From assembly GCF_035510375.1 (NCBI RefSeq), contig NZ_DATKHG010000055.1: 64,000 bases of DNA. One strand, written 5' to 3'. Both the position numbers and the translations under genes were made by a program. This stretch comes from Paenibacillus_I sp035510375 (GTDB taxonomy: Bacteria; Bacillota; Bacilli; Paenibacillales; Paenibacillaceae). The notes beneath the pieces were generated by a model. That model had not been told where the DNA came from, made no database searches, and worked only from the letters and a program-made list of their open reading frames with translations. The number at the start of each line of letters is the position of its first letter. Within the stretch, counting starts at the first letter, position 1. Below are positions 24,950-34,239 of this stretch, in pieces.

Positions 24950-25395
24950 TGCGCAGAATTGTCGCATTCCTCGCCGACCCGTCTCCAGTCGCCGTCTAAC
25001 CTGCAAAACGTCGCTTATTTCTCGCCGACTCGCCTCCAGTAACCGTCTAACCTGCAAAACGTCGCTTATTCCTGGCCGACTCGCTTCCGGTCGCCGTCTA
25101 ACCTGCAAAACGTCGCTTATTTCTCGCCGACCCGCTTCCGGTCGCCGTCTAACCTGCAAAACGTCGCTTGTTTCTCGCCGACCCGCCTCCAATCGCCGTC
25201 TAACCTGCAAAATGTCGCTTATCCGCCGCCGACCCGCTTCCGGTCGCCATTTAACCTGCAAAACGTCGCTTATCCGCCGCCGACCCACCTCCAGTAACCG
25301 TCTAACCTGCAAAACGTCGCTTATTCCTCGCCGAACCGCCTTCGGTCACCCCCTCTAACCTGCCCTCTAACCAGCAAAACGTCGCTTATTTCTTT
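24950..25395. repeat. Array B: about eight 51-bp tandem direct repeats
   Basis: The unit CGTCTAACCTGCAAAACGTC plus 31 further bases (GCTTATTTC...GGTCGC) recurs exactly every 51 bases, with unit starts at 24993, 25044, 25095, 25146, 25197, 25248 and 25299. A partial copy precedes and a rearranged copy follows (near 25350). CTGCAAAACGTCGCTT is almost invariant; the CCGACCCGCTTCCGGTCG part varies more. There are no unique spacers, so this is a minisatellite and not a CRISPR array. It directly abuts array A but has a different sequence. Confidence 0.92.
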
Positions 25396-25652
25396 CCTGT
25401 CGGAAAGGGATAATGCCTAGAGGCGTGGGAGCCACGCTCTGCACCCTCTCCATTCACCTGCGCCGCAATCAATCAAACGCACCGCACTGCTCGAGCCTCC
25501 TCCGGCCGGACCTGGGGCAGCATTTTAGACAACCTCTTCCCGGCCTGTGATATTTTCCGGTTTGTCCGAATACATTTACCCTGTAAAGGCTGTCCGTGCG
25601 CCCGGAGTGGAACGAGGCGGATGCGGCGGATGGAGAAACGGGAGGGAGACGG

Positions 25653-28430
25653 ATGGATCAAACGATGTGGCACCAGCTCGGCGAATCCGCGCTTGCGGAG
25701 AAGCTGGGGAGCAATCCGCAGACGGGACTGTCGGCGGCGGAGGCGGCCGAGCGGCTGAACGCGCACGGGCGCAACGAGCTTTCGGAAGGAAAGCGCGTTT
25801 CGCCGCTGACGCTGCTTTTGAACCAGTTCAAAGATTTTATGGTGCTCGTACTGGTCGGCGCGACGCTCCTTTCGGGCTTGCTCGGAGAATATCTGGATGC
25901 GGTGACGATTGTGGCGATCATCGTCATTAACGGGATTCTCGGGTTCGTGCAGGAATACAGGGCGGAGCAGTCCTTGCGTTCCCTGAAAGCTTTGTCCGCT
26001 CCGACAGCCCGCGTCATGCGCGACGGCAAAACGATCGAGCTGCCCGCCGCCCTGCTCGTACCCGGCGATATCGTCCTGCTCGAGAGCGGGGACCGGATAC
26101 CGGCGGATATCCGGCTGCTGGAAACGAACGGCCTCTATGCGGAGGAATCCGCTCTGACCGGGGAGTCCGTGCCCGCTAGCAAGCATATCTTGCCGATTGC
26201 CGAGGCCGACCTGCCCGCCGGCGATATGAAGAACATCGGTTTCATGGGAACGATGGTGACCCGGGGAACCGGGCGCGGCATCGTCGTGCGAACCGGCATG
26301 GGAACGGAAATGGGCAAAATCGCTCACCTGATCGCGCAGACGGAGGCGATGGAAACGCCGCTGCAGCACAGGCTGGAGCAGCTCGGCAAAATTTTGATCG
26401 TCGTCGCGCTCGGCTTGACCGTCATGGTGGTCATTGCCGGCATTTTGCACGGACAGCCGCCGTACGGCATGTTTCTTGCAGGCGTCAGCCTGGCGGTGGC
26501 GGCGATTCCGGAAGGGCTGCCCGCCATCGTCACGATTGCACTGGCGCTCGGCGTGCAGCGGATGATCAAGCGCAAAGCGATCGTCCGCAAGCTGCCGTCG
26601 GTGGAGACGCTGGGCTGCGCGTCGGTCATTTGTTCGGATAAGACGGGGACGCTGACCCAGAATAAAATGACGGTGACGAAGCTGTGGACCGGCGGCCGAA
26701 AGCTGGACGTAACCGGCGAAGGCTACGAGCCGACCGGAGATGTGCTCGAGAACGGCTGTCCGGCCGATCTGAAACGCGATTCGGCGCTGCGGCGGATGCT
26801 GCAAATCGCCGCGCTTTGCAATAACGCCCGGCTGCTGCCGGCCCAGGAGAGGCAGGCAAAGAAAAAGAAAGAAAAAGACGAGGACCGCGAGTCGTGGTTC
26901 ATGAAGGGCGATCCGACCGAGGGCGCGCTTATCGTGCTTGCGGCAAAGCTGGGCGTTACGGTCTCGTCGTTGGAAGGCCTGTACAAGCGGGAGAAGGAGT
27001 ATCCGTTCGATTCGGAGCGGAAAAGAATGTCCGTGCTCGTCAGCCATCACGGCGGCAGGCTCGTCTGCACGAAGGGCGCGCCGGATCTGCTCATCGAGCA
27101 ATGCGCCTACGCGCTGTGGGACGGCAACGTCGTGCCGTTCACGGCCACGCTGCGGCAGAAGGCCGCCGCGGCCGCCGAGGAGATGGCGCACTCCGCGCTG
27201 CGCGTGCTCGGGCTCGCTTACCGCGATCTGCGGCCGCAGGATGCGTGCGAATCGGAGCGGGATGTGGAATGCCAGATGATTTTCGTCGGCCTTACCGGGA
27301 TGATCGATCCGCCGCGCAAGGAAGTGCGCGAGGCAATCGCGACCTGCCGCAGGGCGGGAATCAAGACGGTGATGATCACCGGCGATCATCAGCTGACCGC
27401 CGAAGCGATCGCGCAGCAGCTCGGCATCGTGCCGCGGGGGGGCGGTTCGCTGAGCGGCCGGCAGCTCGCGTCGATGACCGACGAGGAACTGGACCGGATC
27501 GCGGACGATACGTATGTATATGCGCGTGTGGCGCCGGAGCACAAGCTGCGCATCGTCAAGGCGCTGCAGCGCAAAGGGCACGTCGTCGCCATGACGGGCG
27601 ACGGGGTCAACGACGCGCCCGCGATCAAAGCCGCCGACATCGGCATCGCCATGGGCATCACCGGCACGGACGTGTCGAAGGAAGCGTCGGCGCTCGTGCT
27701 GTCCGACGACAACTTCGCTACGATCGTCGCCGCGATCGAGGAAGGCCGGGGCATCTACGAGAACATCCGCAAGTTCATCCGCTATTTGCTGGCATCGAAC
27801 GTCGGCGAAATTTTGACGATGTTCCTGGCGATGATGGCCGGCCTGCCGCTGCCGCTCGTGCCGATCCAGATTTTATGGGTCAATCTGGTGACGGACGGCT
27901 TGCCGGCGATGGCGCTCGGCGTCGATCAGGCCGAGAAGGATTTGATGCAGCAGAAGCCGCGCCCCGCCAAGGAAAATATTTTCGCAAGGCGGCTCGGCTG
28001 GAAAATCGTCAGCCGCGGCGTGCTGATCGGCTTGTGCACGCTCGGCGCATTCTGGGTCACGCTGCAATCGAACGGCGGAAATCTCGTGGAGGCGCAGACG
28101 GTCGCGTTCGCCACGCTCGTGCTTGCGCAGCTCATCCACGTGTTCGACTGCCGCAGCTCGCGCTCCATTTTCCACCGCAATCTGCTGCAAAACCGCTACC
28201 TCGTCCTGGCCGTACTGTCGTCGCTCGCCCTGATGTTCGCCGTGCTCTACGTCGACGCATTGCAGCCGATTTTCAAGACGGTGCCGATCGGCCTTCGGGA
28301 ATGGTCCCTCGTGTTCGTGGCGGCCGGCATTCCGACCTTCCTCATGGGCATCGGAAGCGTGCTGAGCTCGCAAAGCAAAGGCAAAAGAACGCGCATTACC
28401 TATGGGTCCTCCAAGCCGGCGGCGAGATGA
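25653..28430 (+). CDS. yloB: P2A-type Ca2+-transporting ATPase (YloB)
   Basis: A SERCA-like pump that moves Ca2+ across the membrane using ATP. It is 925 residues. Order: N-terminal cation ATPase domain, membrane helices, actuator domain with LTGESVPA, helix 4 with AAIPEGLPAI (Ca2+-site PEGL), phosphorylation site DKTGTLT with Asp329, nucleotide-binding domain with KGAP, hinge TGDGVNDAPA, then the C-terminal transmembrane bundle. A basic KKKKEKDED stretch at about 405-412 is unusual. Start 25653 follows GGGAGGGAG. Its position beside rqcH matches Bacillus yloA-yloB, where YloB is expressed in sporulation. Confidence 0.95.
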   Translation: MDQTMWHQLGESALAEKLGSNPQTGLSAAEAAERLNAHGRNELSEGKRVSPLTLLLNQFKDFMVLVLVGATLLSGLLGEYLDAVTIVAIIVINGILGFVQEYRAEQSLRSLKALSAPTARVMRDGKTIELPAALLVPGDIVLLESGDRIPADIRLLETNGLYAEESALTGESVPASKHILPIAEADLPAGDMKNIGFMGTMVTRGTGRGIVVRTGMGTEMGKIAHLIAQTEAMETPLQHRLEQLGKILIVVALGLTVMVVIAGILHGQPPYGMFLAGVSLAVAAIPEGLPAIVTIALALGVQRMIKRKAIVRKLPSVETLGCASVICSDKTGTLTQNKMTVTKLWTGGRKLDVTGEGYEPTGDVLENGCPADLKRDSALRRMLQIAALCNNARLLPAQERQAKKKKEKDEDRESWFMKGDPTEGALIVLAAKLGVTVSSLEGLYKREKEYPFDSERKRMSVLVSHHGGRLVCTKGAPDLLIEQCAYALWDGNVVPFTATLRQKAAAAAEEMAHSALRVLGLAYRDLRPQDACESERDVECQMIFVGLTGMIDPPRKEVREAIATCRRAGIKTVMITGDHQLTAEAIAQQLGIVPRGGGSLSGRQLASMTDEELDRIADDTYVYARVAPEHKLRIVKALQRKGHVVAMTGDGVNDAPAIKAADIGIAMGITGTDVSKEASALVLSDDNFATIVAAIEEGRGIYENIRKFIRYLLASNVGEILTMFLAMMAGLPLPLVPIQILWVNLVTDGLPAMALGVDQAEKDLMQQKPRPAKENIFARRLGWKIVSRGVLIGLCTLGAFWVTLQSNGGNLVEAQTVAFATLVLAQLIHVFDCRSSRSIFHRNLLQNRYLVLAVLSSLALMFAVLYVDALQPIFKTVPIGLREWSLVFVAAGIPTFLMGIGSVLSSQSKGKRTRITYGSSKPAAR

Positions 28431-28443
28431 ATCATGCGAGGAG

Positions 28444-28468
28444 AAGACCGGGCCTGTCCCGGTCTTTG
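28444..28468 (+). terminator. Intrinsic terminator after yloB
   Basis: Nine-base perfect stem AAGACCGGG/CCCGGTCTT with loop CCTGT; the T tract is short (TTTG). Confidence 0.7.
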
Positions 28469-28595
28469 TGCTGTGCAAACAAATGCAAACAATGATGCAA
28501 ATGATGAATAGCGTTTCACCGGAGCATCGGTTATGCTAAAAGGAAAAATGGACAACAAGCGGATTGTCCCGAAAGATAAAGGGAGTGCAAAACCG

Positions 28596-29429
28596 ATGAA
28601 GTTTACGAAAATGCATGGGCTGGGCAACGATTTTATCGTGGTGGCGGGCGAGCGGGCTCTGCCGGACAACGCGGACCGGCTGGCGGTCGAATGGTGCAAC
28701 CGGTATTTCGGCATCGGGGCCGACGGACTGGTGTACATCCTGCCGTCCGCGAAAGCGGACTTCCGCATGCGGATCATCAATTCCGACGGCTCGGAGGCGG
28801 AGCAGTGCGGCAACGCCATCCGCTGCGTCGCGAAATACGTTTACGATCACGGGCTGACCGACCAAACGGAAATGACGATCGAAACGCTCGGCGCGGGCGT
28901 GCAGAAGGTGCGATTGACCGTAGACAACGGCAAAGCCGTAAAAGTGCGGGTCGACATGGGCGCGCCGGTTCTCGACGGATTGCAGGTGCCGACGACGGTC
29001 GACGCGAATCCGGTCGTCGCCCATCCGATCGAAGTGGACGGCAGACCGTTCGCCTTTACGGCCGTCTCGATGGGCAACCCGCACTGCGTCATATACGTGG
29101 ACGACGCCGTCGGCTTCGATCTTCAGACCTGGGGCCCGAAGCTTGAAACCCATCCGATGTTCCCGCGCAAAATCAACGTCGAGTTCGTGACGGTCAAATC
29201 CCGCACGCATACCGATATGCGGGTGTGGGAGCGCGGCGCAGGCCCGACGCTTGCATGCGGAACCGGCGCATGCGCGACCGTGGTCGCATCCGTGCTGAAC
29301 GGCCTGACCGAGCGGACGGCGACGGTGTCGCTCAAGGGCGGCGACCTGCTGATCGAGTGGAACGAAGCGGACAATCATGTCTATATGACCGGTCCCGCGG
29401 CCGAGGTTTTCAGCGGCGAACTGGCGTAA
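28596..29429 (+). CDS. dapF: Diaminopimelate epimerase
   Basis: Interconverts LL- and meso-diaminopimelate for lysine and peptidoglycan synthesis. It is 277 residues. It starts MKFTKMHGLGNDF and carries the two catalytic cysteines of this cofactor-free epimerase in EQCGNAIRC (Cys71) and ACGTGACA (Cys221). ATG 28596 is preceded by AAAGGGAG; an upstream in-frame ATG at 28533 would add 21 residues not seen in the family. Bacillus subtilis does not have dapF in the ylo block, so this is a rearranged position. Confidence 0.96.
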   Translation: MKFTKMHGLGNDFIVVAGERALPDNADRLAVEWCNRYFGIGADGLVYILPSAKADFRMRIINSDGSEAEQCGNAIRCVAKYVYDHGLTDQTEMTIETLGAGVQKVRLTVDNGKAVKVRVDMGAPVLDGLQVPTTVDANPVVAHPIEVDGRPFAFTAVSMGNPHCVIYVDDAVGFDLQTWGPKLETHPMFPRKINVEFVTVKSRTHTDMRVWERGAGPTLACGTGACATVVASVLNGLTERTATVSLKGGDLLIEWNEADNHVYMTGPAAEVFSGELA

Positions 29430-29468
29430 CAACCGCGTCTGCGGAGCTCAATAGAACCGACATTGGAG

Positions 29469-29500
29469 AAGCGGCTGCTTGCAAAGCAACTGCTTTTCCT
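29469..29500 (+). terminator. Probable terminator after dapF
   Basis: AAGCGGCTGCTT pairs imperfectly with AAGCAACTGCTT around GCAA, followed by a pyrimidine-rich tract with TTTT. Confidence 0.5.
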
Positions 29501-29548
29501 CTTTAATAGGCTTCATGGGATGGTTGCAAAAGAAGGGGGGAACGGGCA

Positions 29549-31501
29549 ATGAAACCGGACTTGCGGCAGGCGCTGCGGTCTTCGCTGCTGACGGGAGACG
29601 GCGCGATGGGCACCTATTTGTATCAACAGGGTTTCCCTGTCGGCGTGTCGTATGAAGAATTCAACATGATTCGGCCGGATGTCATCGAGGGCGTGCATCG
29701 GAGATATTATGAAGCCGGCGCAAGGGTGATCGAGACGAATACCTTCTCCGCGAACGCGGAGAAGCTGGCCAAATACGGCCTGGAGGGCGAGGTCGAGCGC
29801 ATCAACCGGGAAGGCGTCCGCATCGCGCGCGGAGCGGTCGGCGCCGACGCGTATGTAGTAGGGGCGGTGGGATCGGTGCGCGGCGGGCGCCGCAAAAACG
29901 TGCGGACCGCGCAAGTGAAAAAGGCGTTCGAGCAGCAGATCGCCGTTCTGCTCGATGCCGGCGTGGACGGCCTGCTGCTGGAAACGTTCTACGATCTGGA
30001 TGAGTTGATGCTCGCGCTCGGCGTCGCGCGGTCGATTTCCTCCGACGTGCCGGTCATCTGCCAGCTGTCGGCGCCCGACTCCGGCGCGACGCAGGACGGC
30101 ATAGCGCTGGCCGACGCATTCGGACGGCTCGAGGCGGCGGGCGCCGACGCGGTCGGCTTCAACTGCGTGAACGGGCCGAACGGCATTCTGCGCGCGATCG
30201 ACAACATCGGCGGACCGGTCGGCCTGCCGTTGTCGGTCTTCCCGAACGCGGGCACGCCGGATTATGTGGACGGCCGCTACACGTACACGGCGGGCCCCGA
30301 TTATTTCGGCGAAACCGCCCGCCGGTTCGCGGACAGGGGAGCGCGGCTGATCGGCGGCTGCTGCGGCACGACGCCGGAGCATGTCGCGGCCATCGCGGCG
30401 GCGCTTGCCGGCTACCGGCCGCGGCCGGCGGAAGCGGCCCCGGCGGAGCTTGGGTCGTCCGTTACGGTTACGGCGAAGCCGCGAGCCGCCGCCGCTCCGG
30501 CATCGCCGGACGCCGAGCCGGCGCCGCGCGAGGGCGCCGAACGGGAAGCCCGGCCGGCGGAAGCCGCGGGCGGCGCGGGAGCGGGCACGGGCTTCGGCCC
30601 GTCGATCGTCGATCTCGTGCGGGAACGCCATACGGTCATCGTCGAGCTTGATCCGCCGCGCGACCTCGACATCCGCAAGTTCATGGACGGGGCGGCCGCC
30701 TTGAAGTCCGCCGGAGCCGACGCCGTGACGATGGCGGACAACTCGCTCGCCGTGACGCGGATGAGCAATCTCGCGCTGGCCGCGATCGTGAAGGAGCGGA
30801 TCGGACTGCGCCCGCTCGTTCATATCGCCTGCCGCGACCGCAATCTGATCGGCACGCAATCGCATATGATGGGGCTCGACGCGCTCGGCATCGACCATGT
30901 GCTGGCGGTAACGGGAGATCCGGCCCGCTTCGGCGATCTGCCGGGCTCCAGCTCGGTGTACGACCTGACGTCGTTCGAGATGATCCGGATGATCAAGCAG
31001 CTCAACGACGGGACGGCCTTCTCCGGCAAGCCGCTGAAGCAGAAGGCGAATTTCGTCGTAGGCGCCGCTTTCAATCCGAACGTCAAATATTTGGACAAAG
31101 CGATCCGGCGGCTGGAGCGCAAAATCGAATCCGGCGCCGATTACATTATGACGCAGCCGGTCTACGACACGGAGCTGATCGCGCGGATCGCGGAGATGAC
31201 GAAGCATTTGCCCGTTCCGGTGTTCATCGGCATCATGCCGCTCGCGAGCGGCCGCAACGCGGAATACCTGCATAACGAGGTGCCGGGCATTCAATTGTCG
31301 GACGATGTCCGCAAACGGATGGCCGGATTGGAGGGCGAAGCGGGGCGCGCCGAAGGCGTGCGGATCGCGCAGGAGCTGCTGGACGCGGCGATCGGACATT
31401 TCAACGGCATTTATCTGATTACTCCTTTTTTGTTCTACGACATGTCGGTGCGGCTTACGCATTACGTCATGGAAAAAACGAGCCGCAAAGCGACGGTTTA
31501 G
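29549..31501 (+). CDS. yitJ: Bifunctional homocysteine S-methyltransferase / methylenetetrahydrofolate reductase
   Basis: 650 residues joining two methionine-pathway enzymes. Residues 1-290 are a Zn-dependent homocysteine methyltransferase: Cys206 in GFNCVNGP and Cys271-Cys272 in GGCCGTTPEH are the zinc ligands. Residues 350-650 are a MetF-like FAD-dependent reductase (VELDPPRDLDIRKF...YIMTQPVYD). An Ala/Pro/Glu-rich linker of about 58 residues (290-348) joins them. The same fusion is Bacillus YitJ. AAGGGGGGAA precedes the ATG. No SAM riboswitch is visible upstream. Insertion of this gene and dapF here replaces yloC of the Bacillus order. Confidence 0.94.
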   Translation: MKPDLRQALRSSLLTGDGAMGTYLYQQGFPVGVSYEEFNMIRPDVIEGVHRRYYEAGARVIETNTFSANAEKLAKYGLEGEVERINREGVRIARGAVGADAYVVGAVGSVRGGRRKNVRTAQVKKAFEQQIAVLLDAGVDGLLLETFYDLDELMLALGVARSISSDVPVICQLSAPDSGATQDGIALADAFGRLEAAGADAVGFNCVNGPNGILRAIDNIGGPVGLPLSVFPNAGTPDYVDGRYTYTAGPDYFGETARRFADRGARLIGGCCGTTPEHVAAIAAALAGYRPRPAEAAPAELGSSVTVTAKPRAAAAPASPDAEPAPREGAEREARPAEAAGGAGAGTGFGPSIVDLVRERHTVIVELDPPRDLDIRKFMDGAAALKSAGADAVTMADNSLAVTRMSNLALAAIVKERIGLRPLVHIACRDRNLIGTQSHMMGLDALGIDHVLAVTGDPARFGDLPGSSSVYDLTSFEMIRMIKQLNDGTAFSGKPLKQKANFVVGAAFNPNVKYLDKAIRRLERKIESGADYIMTQPVYDTELIARIAEMTKHLPVPVFIGIMPLASGRNAEYLHNEVPGIQLSDDVRKRMAGLEGEAGRAEGVRIAQELLDAAIGHFNGIYLITPFLFYDMSVRLTHYVMEKTSRKATV

Positions 31502-31724
31502 CCGCATAGCTCGCTTTTTCGGACGCGTACGCTTTTTCTCTTGTTCCTGCGTGAAAAATGAATTAAAATATGGGGTAATGGACGAAGTGCGGCGCGAACG
31601 TATGCTCTCTCTCTTTTTCGTCAAGAATAGACTGCATATGTCGCAGGTACGAGCAATCATCTGTTCATGCTTAAGAGCAGCGAGGCAAGGGATCGGCAGT
31701 AGGAAGACCGGAGGGGACCAGGCC

Positions 31725-31985
31725 ATGGCAATCAAACTCATCAATATCGGTTTCGGGAACATCGTTTCGGCTAACCGGATCATCTCGATCGTAAGTCCGG
31801 AGTCCGCGCCGATCAAGCGGATCATCCAGGAGGCAAGGGACCGCCACATGCTGATCGACGCCACTTACGGCAGGCGCACGCGTGCCGTCATCATCACCGA
31901 CAGCGACCACGTCATTCTGTCTGCGGTTCAGCCGGAGACGGTCGCGCACCGCTTGTCGACCAAGGATGACGACCACGACGAATAA
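31725..31985 (+). CDS. remA: RemA, biofilm matrix regulator (DUF370)
   Basis: 86 residues, MAIKLINIGFGNIVSANRIISIVSPESAPIKR..., nearly identical in pattern to Bacillus RemA. It is a DNA-binding protein that forms ring-like oligomers and activates matrix and osmoprotection genes. The start at 31725 has GAGGGGACC upstream; a longer frame from 31551 is unsupported. It lies directly before gmk, as in Bacillus. About 220 bases without a gene precede it, where its promoter must lie. Confidence 0.97.
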   Translation: MAIKLINIGFGNIVSANRIISIVSPESAPIKRIIQEARDRHMLIDATYGRRTRAVIITDSDHVILSAVQPETVAHRLSTKDDDHDE

Positions 31986-31999
31986 AGATGGAGCGTAAC

Positions 32000-32623
32000 A
32001 TGACAAAGGGACTGTTAATCGTATTGTCCGGTCCGTCCGGCGTCGGGAAAGGAACCGTCTGCTCGGTGCTCAGGCACAAGATGCCCGAGCTCGTATACTC
32101 CGTCTCGGCGACGACGCGCAAGCCGCGGCAGGGCGAAATCGACGGCATCAATTATTTTTTCAAAAGCAAGGAGCAGTTCCAGGACATGATCGCCCGGGAC
32201 GCGCTGCTCGAGTATGCCGAATACGTCGGCAACTATTACGGCACGCCGCGCGATTTCGTCGACAAGACGATCGCCGAGGGCAAGGACGTCATTCTGGAAA
32301 TCGAGGTCCAGGGCGCGTTGAAGGTCAAGGAAAAATTTCCGGAGGGCGTCTTTATCTTCTTGCTGCCGCCGTCGCTTGACGAGTTGAAGCAGCGGATTAC
32401 GGGACGGGGAACGGAAACGGCCTCGGTGATCGATCACCGCATGTCGGTCGCGGTAGACGAGATGGCCCTTATCCGCCATTACGATTATGCGGTCGTCAAC
32501 GACGAGATCGATGCGGCCTGCCACCGGATTCAGAGCATCGTAACGGCGGAGCACTGCCGCCGCGAACGGTTCCTGGATGGATACGCGGAGCTGCAGGCGG
32601 TCATTGAGAAAGCAAAAGCTTGA
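32000..32623 (+). CDS. gmk: Guanylate kinase
   Basis: Phosphorylates GMP to GDP. It is 207 residues. The P-loop GPSGVGKGT is at 11-19, the GMP-binding part SVSATTRKPRQGEIDGINYFF at about 35-55, and the lid and adenine-binding regions follow. The start at 32000 is preferred because TGGAG lies six to nine bases upstream; ATG 31988 lacks a ribosome-binding site. It sits 14 bases after remA and 16 before rpoZ in one operon. Confidence 0.97.
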   Translation: MTKGLLIVLSGPSGVGKGTVCSVLRHKMPELVYSVSATTRKPRQGEIDGINYFFKSKEQFQDMIARDALLEYAEYVGNYYGTPRDFVDKTIAEGKDVILEIEVQGALKVKEKFPEGVFIFLLPPSLDELKQRITGRGTETASVIDHRMSVAVDEMALIRHYDYAVVNDEIDAACHRIQSIVTAEHCRRERFLDGYAELQAVIEKAKA

Positions 32624-32639
32624 GCGAGGTGAATAGACG

Positions 32640-32852
32640 ATGTTATATCCGTCGATTGATGAGATGATGAAGAAGGTTGACAGCAAATATTCCCTGGTCG
32701 TCGCGGCATCGCGGCGCGCGCGGATGCTGAGGGACGGCACGGCTTCGGAGCTGAAGGGCCCGAAATCGCACAAATATGTAGGCGTCGCGCTGGAAGAGAT
32801 CTACGGCGACCTGGTTCAGGTCGAATCGGATCCGAATGCGAAAAATGAATGA
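32640..32852 (+). CDS. rpoZ: RNA polymerase omega subunit
   Basis: 70 residues. The omega subunit helps assemble RNA polymerase by holding the beta-prime subunit. MLYPSIDEMMKKVDSKYSLVVAASRRARML carries the conserved helical core. It follows gmk in the same operon, as in most Firmicutes, and ends at a terminator. GAGGTGA lies before the start. Confidence 0.97.
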   Translation: MLYPSIDEMMKKVDSKYSLVVAASRRARMLRDGTASELKGPKSHKYVGVALEEIYGDLVQVESDPNAKNE

Positions 32853-32862
32853 ATGAACGGCG

Positions 32863-32895
32863 ACAACCCTCGAAGATGCGGGTTGTTCTTTTTTT
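32863..32895 (+). terminator. Terminator after rpoZ
   Basis: ACAACCC/GGGTTGT stem followed by TCTTTTTTT. It separates remA-gmk-rpoZ from coaBC, at least in part. Confidence 0.85.
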
Positions 32896-32931
32896 AGAAG
32901 CGAGGCAAAAGCCGCAAGGGGGGCGTTGGGA

Positions 32932-34239
32932 TTGACAGCATCCGTTCTGAAGGGAAAAACGATCGTGCTCGGCATCACGGGAGGCATTGCCGCTTACAAG
33001 GCTGCCGCATTGTGCAGCAGGCTTGTGCAGGCCGGCGCGGACGTTCACGTCATCATGACCGAATCGGCGGTTAAGTTCATTGCGCCGCTCACGCTGCAGA
33101 CGCTGTCCCGGCACCATGTTCACACGGACACGTTCGACGAGCGCGACCCCTCGGCGGTGTCCCATATCGATCTCGCGGATCGGGCCGACCTTGTGGTGAT
33201 CGCCCCTGCGACCGCGAACATTTTGGCCAAAATGGCGCACGGGCTGGCGGACGATATGCTGAGCACGACGGTGCTCGCCACAACCGCGCCGGTGCTTGTC
33301 GCGCCGGCCATGAACGTGCATATGTACGCCCATCCGGCCGTGGCTGACAACATCCGCCTGCTCGGGCAGCGGGGAGTCCGCTTCGTGGAGCCTGGAACGG
33401 GGCAGCTCGCATGCGGCTACGTCGGCAAAGGCCGATTGGCCGAGCCCGACGAGATTGCAAGGGCTGTGGAGGCCTGCTTCGAGGAGCGCGGCAGCCTGGC
33501 GGGCCGCCGGGTGCTGGTGACGGCCGGCGGAACGATCGAGCGGATCGATCCGGTGCGCTATATAACGAACGACTCCTCCGGGAAAATGGGGATCGCCGTC
33601 GCCGAAGCCGCCCGTGATCTGGGCGCCGACGTGACGCTTGTGGCGACCCGGTCCGTCGGCGCGCTGCCGGAAGGCGTGCGGACGGTCACGGTGGAATCGG
33701 CGGCGGACATGCTGGAAGCGGTTATGGACCGGTTCGACGAGTCGGATATCGTCGTGAAGGCGGCGGCCGTCGCCGACTACCGCCCGGTCGTCAAGCATGA
33801 CGCGAAGCTGAAAAAAACCGGCGGCCGGCTCGTCATCGAGCTGGAGAAGACGGCCGACATTCTGGAGGAGGCGGGCCGGCGCAAGACGGGCCAATTCCTT
33901 GTCGGCTTCGCGGCGGAGACGAACGACATCGCCTTATACGCGATGGACAAGCTGCGCCGCAAAAACTGCGACCTCATCGTCGCGAACGACGTGACGGCCG
34001 AGGGCGCGGGGTTTAACGGCGATACGAATGCGGTGCAGTTGTTCGACGAGGGCGGCCTGGCGGCGGAGTGGCCCGTGCTGACCAAAAGGGAGGTGGGGCT
34101 GCGGCTGATGCGGCTGGTCGCCGAGCGGCTCGACGCCCGGCCGGGCAAGCGGCCCGATGCGCCGTCGGGTGCGCGCGACGGTGCCGGCGGCCTCGCCGGT
34201 CCAAAAGGCACGGTGTACGGGGAGGAGGCGGACTCATGA
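32932..34239 (+). CDS. coaBC: Bifunctional phosphopantothenoylcysteine decarboxylase / synthetase
   Basis: Carries out two steps of coenzyme A synthesis: joining cysteine to 4'-phosphopantothenate (CoaB, C-terminal half) and FMN-dependent decarboxylation (CoaC, N-terminal half). It is 435 residues. ITGGIAAYKA binds FMN, PAMNVHM is the substrate-recognition clamp, and the Cys of LACGYVGKGR is the CoaC active-site cysteine. CoaB starts near VLVTAGGTIERIDPVRYITNDSSGKMG. A TTG start at 32932 is chosen because the GGGGGG motif lies about nine bases upstream; TTG 32926 is possible. A ~25-residue low-complexity tail precedes the stop. It overlaps priA by four bases. Confidence 0.96.
   Translation: MTASVLKGKTIVLGITGGIAAYKAAALCSRLVQAGADVHVIMTESAVKFIAPLTLQTLSRHHVHTDTFDERDPSAVSHIDLADRADLVVIAPATANILAKMAHGLADDMLSTTVLATTAPVLVAPAMNVHMYAHPAVADNIRLLGQRGVRFVEPGTGQLACGYVGKGRLAEPDEIARAVEACFEERGSLAGRRVLVTAGGTIERIDPVRYITNDSSGKMGIAVAEAARDLGADVTLVATRSVGALPEGVRTVTVESAADMLEAVMDRFDESDIVVKAAAVADYRPVVKHDAKLKKTGGRLVIELEKTADILEEAGRRKTGQFLVGFAAETNDIALYAMDKLRRKNCDLIVANDVTAEGAGFNGDTNAVQLFDEGGLAAEWPVLTKREVGLRLMRLVAERLDARPGKRPDAPSGARDGAGGLAGPKGTVYGEEADS

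Larger units (their letters stand above)
24548..25652. other. 1.1-kb non-coding divider between rqcH and yloB
   Basis: Between the divergent starts of rqcH and yloB there is no convincing gene. Two 51-bp arrays fill most of it (24655-25395). The remaining parts hold the promoter regions; I see no strong sigma-A consensus. Bases 25396-25652 contain no feature beyond the yloB ribosome-binding site. Confidence 0.7.

Noticed and set aside
24872..25312. A minus-strand frame with a 17-residue repeat (LQVRRRPEAGRREISDV) across array B
   Set aside because: The 51-bp period keeps any frame open. The start would be a TTG with no ribosome-binding site, and the frame runs into unrelated sequence. A repeat protein is not supported.
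24950..25395. CRISPR array
   Set aside because: Units are contiguous direct repeats of 51 bases with no unique spacers, and there are no cas genes in the window.
29430..29548. SAM riboswitch before the methionine fusion gene
   Set aside because: The gap is only about 120 bases and contains a simple hairpin; the conserved SAM-I core is not present.
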